Positions 4,476 through 8,591 of a DNA stretch of 8,591 bases are shown piece by piece. Made by a program: the position numbers and the translations under genes. Location: positions 1-8,591 of the forward strand of contig CAKRKO010000095.1 in the NCBI GenBank assembly GCA_934358495.1, given 5' to 3'. Source of the stretch: an uncultured Eubacterium sp. Lineage in GTDB: Bacteria; Bacillota; Clostridia; Lachnospirales; Lachnospiraceae. Under the pieces are notes generated by a model. It was not told the DNA's origin, did not search any database, and worked only from the letters and a program-made list of their open reading frames with translations. Numbering within the stretch: position 1 is the stretch's first letter; the number at the start of each line of letters is the position of its first letter.

Positions 4476-5834
4476 CTAAATCGCCAGCAGATTCTTGATT
4501 GCTTCCATATAAATCAGAACCGCTTCTTCCATTTCTGATACCAGAATAAATTCATCTGCGCTGTGAATATGATAATCCATGCCCAGTTTTTCCGGACCGA
4601 ACGCAATAATATTTTTCAAAGATTTCGCATATGTTCCACCGCCGATTACCATCGGTTCATGCTCGGTATCCCCGGTCACATCCACATATGCTTTATACAG
4701 TGCTTTGACCAGAGGAGACTCCCGTGGGAAAAACAGCGGATCACCGATTTCTTCTATCTCGATCCGTCCATTTTCATCTTCCAGTCTGCCTTCACACATT
4801 TTTCGAACATCTGCTTCTTTCAAAGTAACCGGCACACGAATGTCAATCGTACAGGAAATCACACCATCCTCAGTTTTTACAATTCCGTTACAGAATGTCA
4901 GATCACCATAGGCATCCTCACACTTCAAGCCCACTCCGGCTCCGTCACAGGATGTTCCAAGGTGTGTATTATAGAATTTTACAAAATCATCCTCAAAACC
5001 TGCTTTTTCCAAACATTCAAATGTTACGCCAGCTGCATTAATGCCAAGTGCCGGTGTACTCGCATGCGCCGGAACGCCTTTTGCATAAATCTCAATCTGA
5101 CCGTTTTCCTCTGTTACTTTGTACTCCTGAAGTTTTGTGTCTGCAAGAGACGCTTCCAATTTTTCTTTTAATCCAGCTTCTGCCGGGATCACAGTCGTAC
5201 AACTGTCACACACCGCATTGGATACAAAACCGCCATTCATGGAAATAATTCTAGTATGTTTGGAATATGCCATCATAGACATATGCCCTTTTTCGCCATG
5301 AATGCACGGAAAATTTGCGTCTGGTGTAAATCCGCAGGATAACTCCTCAGCGACCTCATTATAATGCTCCATACATTTCGAACCGGTTTCCTCATTGCAT
5401 CCCATGATCAAACGTACCCGTTTATTCAACTTCACGCCAAAATCACGAAGCAGCTTCATCGCATAAAGAGCCTCGATCACCGGACCTTTGTCATCTGTCG
5501 ATCCACGTCCATATGCATAATCCCCTTTGCGCGTCAGAATGAAAGGATCATAACTCCAGTCACCGCCAACCGGCACAATGTCCAGATGTCCAGCGATTCC
5601 TACAATTTCCTCGCCTTCGCCCATCTGGGCATAACCACAATAGTTATCCAGGTTTACAGTCTGAAAACCAAGTTCTTCTGCGATTTTCAGGCCTTCACTC
5701 AGTGCTTTTGCCGGACCTTCTCCAAATGGCTTGCTCTCTGTAGGTGTTCCTAGCTTGGAATCAATCGCTACCAGTCTACCTAAATTTGTAATCATCTCCT
5801 CAGATAATGCATGAATTTGTTTTTTGATATCCAT
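4476..5834 (-). CDS. pepV: PepV/Sapep-type M20 family metallodipeptidase
   Basis: This 452-residue cytoplasmic zinc peptidase should release amino acids from dipeptides and some N-acyl dipeptides. Family M20 metal and catalytic residues are visible: GHLDIVP (82-88, His83 and catalytic Asp85), YGRGSTDDKGP (108-118, bridging Asp115), NEETG (147-151, catalytic Glu148 and metal ligand Glu149), PDANFP (171-176, Asp172) and IHSADE (423-428, His424). The lid domain has PAHAST (255-260). Length fits PepV. The reading frame extends upstream to an ATG at 5864, but that start has no ribosome binding site; the ATG at 5834 follows GGAGG, so I chose it. A strong terminator follows at 4396-4447. The 85-residue gene lies 88 bp upstream on the same strand. 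Cys is frequent for a cytosolic enzyme, as is common in anaerobes. Confidence 0.94.
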   Translation of the reverse strand: MDIKKQIHALSEEMITNLGRLVAIDSKLGTPTESKPFGEGPAKALSEGLKIAEELGFQTVNLDNYCGYAQMGEGEEIVGIAGHLDIVPVGGDWSYDPFILTRKGDYAYGRGSTDDKGPVIEALYAMKLLRDFGVKLNKRVRLIMGCNEETGSKCMEHYNEVAEELSCGFTPDANFPCIHGEKGHMSMMAYSKHTRIISMNGGFVSNAVCDSCTTVIPAEAGLKEKLEASLADTKLQEYKVTEENGQIEIYAKGVPAHASTPALGINAAGVTFECLEKAGFEDDFVKFYNTHLGTSCDGAGVGLKCEDAYGDLTFCNGIVKTEDGVISCTIDIRVPVTLKEADVRKMCEGRLEDENGRIEIEEIGDPLFFPRESPLVKALYKAYVDVTGDTEHEPMVIGGGTYAKSLKNIIAFGPEKLGMDYHIHSADEFILVSEMEEAVLIYMEAIKNLLAI

Positions 5835-5838
5835 AGTT

Positions 5839-5843
5839 CCTCC
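5839..5843 (-). promoter_or_regulatory. Ribosome binding site that sets the pepV start
   Basis: GGAGG on the minus strand lies four bases before the ATG at 5834. No Shine-Dalgarno precedes the alternative in-frame ATG at 5864, whose upstream bases are AT-only for about 14 nt apart from one C. Confidence 0.7.
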
Positions 5844-5922
5844 AATGTTCTCAAAACTTCTCATTTAAGTTATTTTTCTTTAATAAAGTGAGCATTCGCA
5901 ATCCAATGTTTGCATGATCATT

Positions 5923-6180
5923 TTATGCGTCAAAATCTGCTTCAAATACGCCTTCCGGTGTACGCATCGTTAAAATTCCCAGATTGAAGTCCTCATCCCG
6001 AACGGTAATGTGATACTCAAACACTACATCTTCCTCAAATTTTGATAACAGAATATACACGCCATTCTCTTTTCCATCAATCTGATCACAAATATCATTG
6101 TATACTGCCTCACCTGAAATCTCTCTCGGATAACCCGATGCCTTTATTTTCTGCTCAATCAGTTCATATAATTCGTTCAT
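5923..6180 (-). CDS. Conserved-looking 85-residue hypothetical protein
   Basis: This small acidic soluble protein has no signal peptide, membrane segment or known catalytic motif that I recognise. The N-terminal half (1-36) looks helical (MNELYELIEQKIKASGYPRE and on), followed by alternating hydrophobic strands around GVYILLSKF (40-48), VVFEYHITV (52-60) and LGILTMRTPEGVFEADFDA (67-85). It is therefore probably an alpha+beta fold. The ATG at 6180 has AGAGGA six bases upstream, so it is very likely translated. It sits 88 bp upstream of pepV on the same strand with no terminator between, suggesting co-transcription. I cannot assign a function. Confidence 0.8.
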   Translation of the reverse strand: MNELYELIEQKIKASGYPREISGEAVYNDICDQIDGKENGVYILLSKFEEDVVFEYHITVRDEDFNLGILTMRTPEGVFEADFDA

Positions 6181-6339
6181 GCGCTGTCCTCTTTTCTAAA
6201 TTTATATATTTTTACAAAAATTACTATTTTTCTGTCTGTTACAAAATTTATTACAATAAGTATTTATAAAAAAACTTATTTTTCTGCTTCTATTTGTAAT
6301 TAGCACAACCCTTAAATCACGGGCATATTTTTACACATT

Positions 6340-6912
6340 TCAATTCGCACGTGTTGCTTTCTCAATCAGTTTCGCATATACATGTTCCACAAACCACGGC
6401 TCCGTTGATTTTTTCAGTGCATCTTCTGGCGTAAACCATGCCACACCGCTATTTTCATCTACCTTTATCGAAACCGCTTCTTCTGAATCAGCTTCCAATA
6501 AATATGTCGCATTAAAATGCAAATGACTGGAAACATATTTTCCATTTTTCCAATGCCCGTCTACGGTAAGCGATTCCATTGAAAAAATATCCTTCGACAC
6601 CGGAGTCACATTGGAGATACCAGCTTCTTCTTTCACTTCCCGAACCGCCACGGATAACAGATCTGTCTCGCCATCTGCATGACCGCCTAACCAAGACCAG
6701 GAATTATAAATATTGTGATATACCATCAACACTTTGCTTCTGTCCTTATTTACCACCCAGGCAGATGCTGTCATATGTGCCACGACATTTTCGCGCAAAA
6801 ATGCATTGTCATTATTTTTTATCCACTCCAGAATAAGCGGTTTATCCATTTCTTCCTGCTCGTTATATGGCTGATATTGTTCGATACTGGCAATCAGCTC
6901 CTGTCGTGTCAT
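6340..6912 (-). CDS. NUDIX hydrolase
   Basis: This 190-residue cytoplasmic enzyme should cleave a nucleoside diphosphate linked to another moiety. The Nudix box runs about 77-99: GHADGETDLLSVAVREVKEE then AGI, with the catalytic REVKEEAG (91-98) intact. The conserved Glu of the Gx5E part is Thr83 here, with Glu82 displaced by one residue. A helical N-terminal extension (1-45) contains YNEQEEMDK and precedes the first strand HMTASAWVV (46-54). The substrate cannot be read from the sequence. The ATG at 6912 has AAGGAG nine bases upstream. The gene stands alone between the lipoprotein gene (161 bp upstream) and the 85-residue gene (159 bp downstream); neither gap has a convincing terminator. Confidence 0.92.
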   Translation of the reverse strand: MTRQELIASIEQYQPYNEQEEMDKPLILEWIKNNDNAFLRENVVAHMTASAWVVNKDRSKVLMVYHNIYNSWSWLGGHADGETDLLSVAVREVKEEAGISNVTPVSKDIFSMESLTVDGHWKNGKYVSSHLHFNATYLLEADSEEAVSIKVDENSGVAWFTPEDALKKSTEPWFVEHVYAKLIEKATRAN

Positions 6913-7073
6913 AATTTTGTTCTCCTTGTTTATATAAATTTTTCAAAATATATCTTGATTTTATCGCAGACTCGCAACATTTCTATATATTTTCCATCAT
7001 ATAATGATTTATGGTTTCAAATATTTCTATCTTTTAGCTGGCATCAGCAATACATAAAAAGTATATTTCCTTT

Positions 7074-8219
7074 TTATCTATACTCATCTATCCTAAATCC
7101 ACATGCTTCAAATGCCGATTTCTGATTCTGTTCTAGTTTCAACATTCTTCCTTCAGAATACGCAATGCTCTGGTATTTTTCACTGCCAAAGAACGCTTCT
7201 TCCTTTGTTGTCAGCTCTGAATTTTTGTCTAACAGCAGATCTGAATACCATTGCTGCATAATGACTGTCTGTAGTTCACCATTTATCTCCAGCATAATTT
7301 TTACATCATCATTTGTCACCGTTGATGTATAACGAACACCATCGTAAATCACATCATAATTCCAGGAATTCGCATTATAATCTTCCAGATCATTAAACAC
7401 AAACCAGTAGCCCTCATTCAGATTATACTTATCCAGACACTTTGCTACTGTCTCAGGAGATACTGTTAATTCAATCGTATCGCTGCCATTGTTTGCTTCT
7501 TTCACAGCATTTTGAAGCTCAGATTTTTTACCAGTAAGCTCCTGCAAATAAGATTCTGCATAGATGCCTTCATAAGTTGTCTCCGGACTCCATGTAAATT
7601 TATACCATTTTTCATCCTCGCCGTCTACCTCTACCAGCTCGTAATCCGGCTTATAGGCAAAAAGTTCATTCAAAACTTCATCTTCAAATACTTTTCGAAA
7701 TATTGGTGCTGTATCACCTAATGTAGTTCCATTCTCGTCTGTACACGGAACGCCAACAAACGCTACCGACTCCATTGTACCATCTTCTGTTATATTATCA
7801 AATAATTCTTCATTCCTGGCAGTATCTAAACCAATGGCACCTGCAATACCGCATAGTGAATCCATCAATTGCTGTAATAATGTTTCTTTATCTCTATTGT
7901 CACACACATTCTGATTTATGTAATTTTCTGTATTAATATATGTCTCCTTACCATCGGAATCCATTATCGCTTCCAAGTTGTCTGCTGTCACATACAATTC
8001 TTTTGCATCTATGATTCGATACTCTGCCTGAATGTAGTCTATCTGATCTTCCTTTTGTTCCGACTTTGGACTATTTGTATTATTTGAAGTATCTGTTTCA
8101 CTAATTGACCCCGCAGATACATTATCTTTATCGTTTGCTTTATCTGAATTTCCACATGCTGTCAGACTAACTACAGCCATTGCTACACATAATAAAATTG
8201 CCACCATTCTCTTTTTCAA
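7074..8219 (-). CDS. Putative secreted lipoprotein of unknown function
   Basis: The 381-residue product has a lipoprotein signal: a KKR n-region, hydrophobic core 5-18 and lipobox LTAC (19-22), with Cys22 to be lipidated and anchored outside the membrane. A flexible linker rich in Ser, Asn, Asp and Lys follows (23-58), then a globular domain of about 320 residues, acidic and rich in Tyr and Trp, with C-terminal Cys373. No catalytic motif or named domain was recognised. Initiation is at TTG 8219, eight bases after GGAGGGGGG; the next in-frame ATG (8207) is too far from that site and would shorten the positively charged n-region. It is orphaned: no transporter or sortase gene is adjacent, and tuf upstream is closed by a terminator. 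Confidence 0.85.
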   Translation of the reverse strand: MKKRMVAILLCVAMAVVSLTACGNSDKANDKDNVSAGSISETDTSNNTNSPKSEQKEDQIDYIQAEYRIIDAKELYVTADNLEAIMDSDGKETYINTENYINQNVCDNRDKETLLQQLMDSLCGIAGAIGLDTARNEELFDNITEDGTMESVAFVGVPCTDENGTTLGDTAPIFRKVFEDEVLNELFAYKPDYELVEVDGEDEKWYKFTWSPETTYEGIYAESYLQELTGKKSELQNAVKEANNGSDTIELTVSPETVAKCLDKYNLNEGYWFVFNDLEDYNANSWNYDVIYDGVRYTSTVTNDDVKIMLEINGELQTVIMQQWYSDLLLDKNSELTTKEEAFFGSEKYQSIAYSEGRMLKLEQNQKSAFEACGFRIDEYR

Positions 8220-8227
8220 ATTTTTGT

Positions 8228-8236
8228 CCCCCCTCC
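8228..8236 (-). promoter_or_regulatory. G-rich ribosome binding site of the lipoprotein gene
   Basis: GGAGGGGGG on the minus strand, eight bases before the TTG start at 8219. Only the GGAGG part is a standard Shine-Dalgarno. The run of six G residues is unlike any other ribosome binding site in the window. Confidence 0.75.
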
Positions 8237-8501
8237 ACAGAAATATACCTGCCCTCTATATTGTAACCCAATACACTGTTTTTTTATCTTTTTAATTTCC
8301 TATTTCTTATCATCATTTATATTCTAACATACGCATTCTAAAAATGCTATCTCGCTTATTATTAAGCAGTAACAATATGTATTATTTCTATTCTAATAAC
8401 TGATGTTTCAAAGCATCTATGCTCTTTACCCAAGTAACTGTCAATAAACTACTGAACGTTTAAAGCATTTTATTGTAAAAAATTAGTATCATTTTCGTAT
8501 C

Positions 8502-8532
8502 AAAAAAAGGACTCCCATTTCTGGAAGTCCTT
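8502..8532 (-). terminator. Rho-independent terminator of tuf
   Basis: On the minus strand AAGGACTTCC (8532-8523) pairs with GGGAGTCCTT (8516-8507), 10 bp with one G-U, around loop AGAAAT. It is followed by a run of T residues to 8502. It lies 19 bp past the tuf stop codon. Confidence 0.92.
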
Positions 8533-8551
8533 AATTTATGCTTATTCGTGA

Positions 8552-8591
8552 TTACTCGATGATTGTAGCAACACGTCCTGATCCTACAGTA
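8552..8591 (-). CDS. tuf: Elongation factor Tu, C-terminal end only
   Basis: Only the last twelve codons and TAA are in the window. They encode TVGSGRVATIIE, matching the highly conserved end of bacterial EF-Tu (GGRTVG-G-V--IIE), the C-terminal beta-barrel strand that contacts aminoacyl-tRNA and EF-Ts regions of domain 3. EF-Tu delivers aminoacyl-tRNA to the ribosome as a GTP complex. The rest of the gene lies beyond the right edge. A strong terminator follows at once, so tuf is the last gene of its transcript. The short match is distinctive, and the position next to such a terminator is typical. Confidence 0.88.
   Translation of the reverse strand, partial: TVGSGRVATIIE

Larger units (their letters stand above)
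8220..8551. other. Intergenic region between tuf and the lipoprotein gene
   Basis: No gene is seen. It holds the tuf terminator (8502-8532) and the lipoprotein ribosome binding site. A TTGACA on the minus strand (8444-8439) with a 17-bp spacer faces only a poor -10 (CATAGA). A TATAAA further down has a weak -35. Two small perfect stem-loops lie side by side: GCATT/AATGC (8333-8347) and GCTTA/TAAGC (8354-8367). The lipoprotein promoter is therefore not fixed by the sequence alone. Confidence 0.5.

Noticed and set aside
4563..5171. 202-codon plus-strand ORF inside pepV
   Set aside because: It lies antisense to clear catalytic motifs of the dipeptidase. Its Cys/Phe/Ile-rich composition is typical of a reverse-frame shadow and it has no promoter or Shine-Dalgarno.
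6255..6280. AATAAGT/ACTTATT inverted repeat upstream of the 85-residue gene
   Set aside because: Entirely AT-rich apart from one base pair and located in about 85% AT sequence, where such repeats are expected by chance; no T-run on the coding strand.
6996..7008. Palindrome ATCATATAATGAT upstream of the NUDIX gene
   Set aside because: It contains a TATAAT on the plus strand but has no -35 partner, no plus-strand gene follows, and short AT palindromes are frequent here.
8416..8444. TTGACA-N17-CATAGA as the lipoprotein promoter
   Set aside because: The -35 is perfect but the -10 matches only three of six positions, and a TATAAA further downstream competes; kept only as a remark on the intergenic region.
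1..8591. CRISPR arrays, insertion sequences, prophage or other mobile elements
   Set aside because: No spaced repeat units, transposase motifs, terminal inverted repeats or attachment-site duplications were seen, including next to the tRNA as far as it is visible.

Overview
The window looks like a chromosomal segment of a spore-forming, low-GC Firmicute, most likely a Clostridia member of the Lachnospiraceae type. The grounds are the AT-rich intergenic DNA, strong AGGAGG-type ribosome binding sites, a PepV-type dipeptidase, an rdgB-yfcE gene pair in the order known from Bacillus ysnA-ysnB, an EF-Tu C-terminus of Gram-positive type, and a sequence matching the forespore sigma-G promoter consensus. 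Every recognisable protein gene and the tRNA lie on the minus strand. The only candidate plus-strand gene is a small RNA. No mobile element, CRISPR array or sign of recent transfer was seen.

Layout in the direction of transcription, right to left. The last codons of tuf (EF-Tu) enter at the right edge and are followed by a clean terminator. A roughly 290-base AT-rich gap leads to an orphan lipoprotein gene that starts at TTG behind an extreme G-rich Shine-Dalgarno. Next come a NUDIX hydrolase, an 85-residue protein of unknown function and a PepV-like M20 dipeptidase. The pepV terminator overlaps a sigma-A promoter for a small membrane protein with an N-terminal HAAS/DUF1700-like domain. The intergenic region 3472-3861 then holds two items back to back: a plus-strand candidate sRNA of about 103 nt with its own promoter and terminator, and a minus-strand sigma-G-like promoter driving a 59-residue Asn/Lys-rich protein. 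A terminator and a rhodanese-domain gene follow. A consensus sigma-A promoter then drives rlmL-like - rdgB - yfcE-like, an apparent operon of an RNA methyltransferase, a nucleotide-pool sanitising enzyme and a metallophosphodiesterase. The left edge holds tRNA-Pro(UGG), cut at its 3' end, with its own strong promoter preceded by phased A-tracts.

Most of the genes are housekeeping or metabolic: translation (tuf, tRNA-Pro), rRNA modification, removal of damaged nucleotides, and peptide degradation. The most interesting content is non-coding or very small. One item is the candidate C-rich sRNA, which has four CCC/CCCC tracts, all predicted to be unpaired. The other is the tiny gene behind a near-consensus sigma-G promoter, which suggests a forespore-specific spore protein. 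The two sit next to each other and are transcribed divergently.
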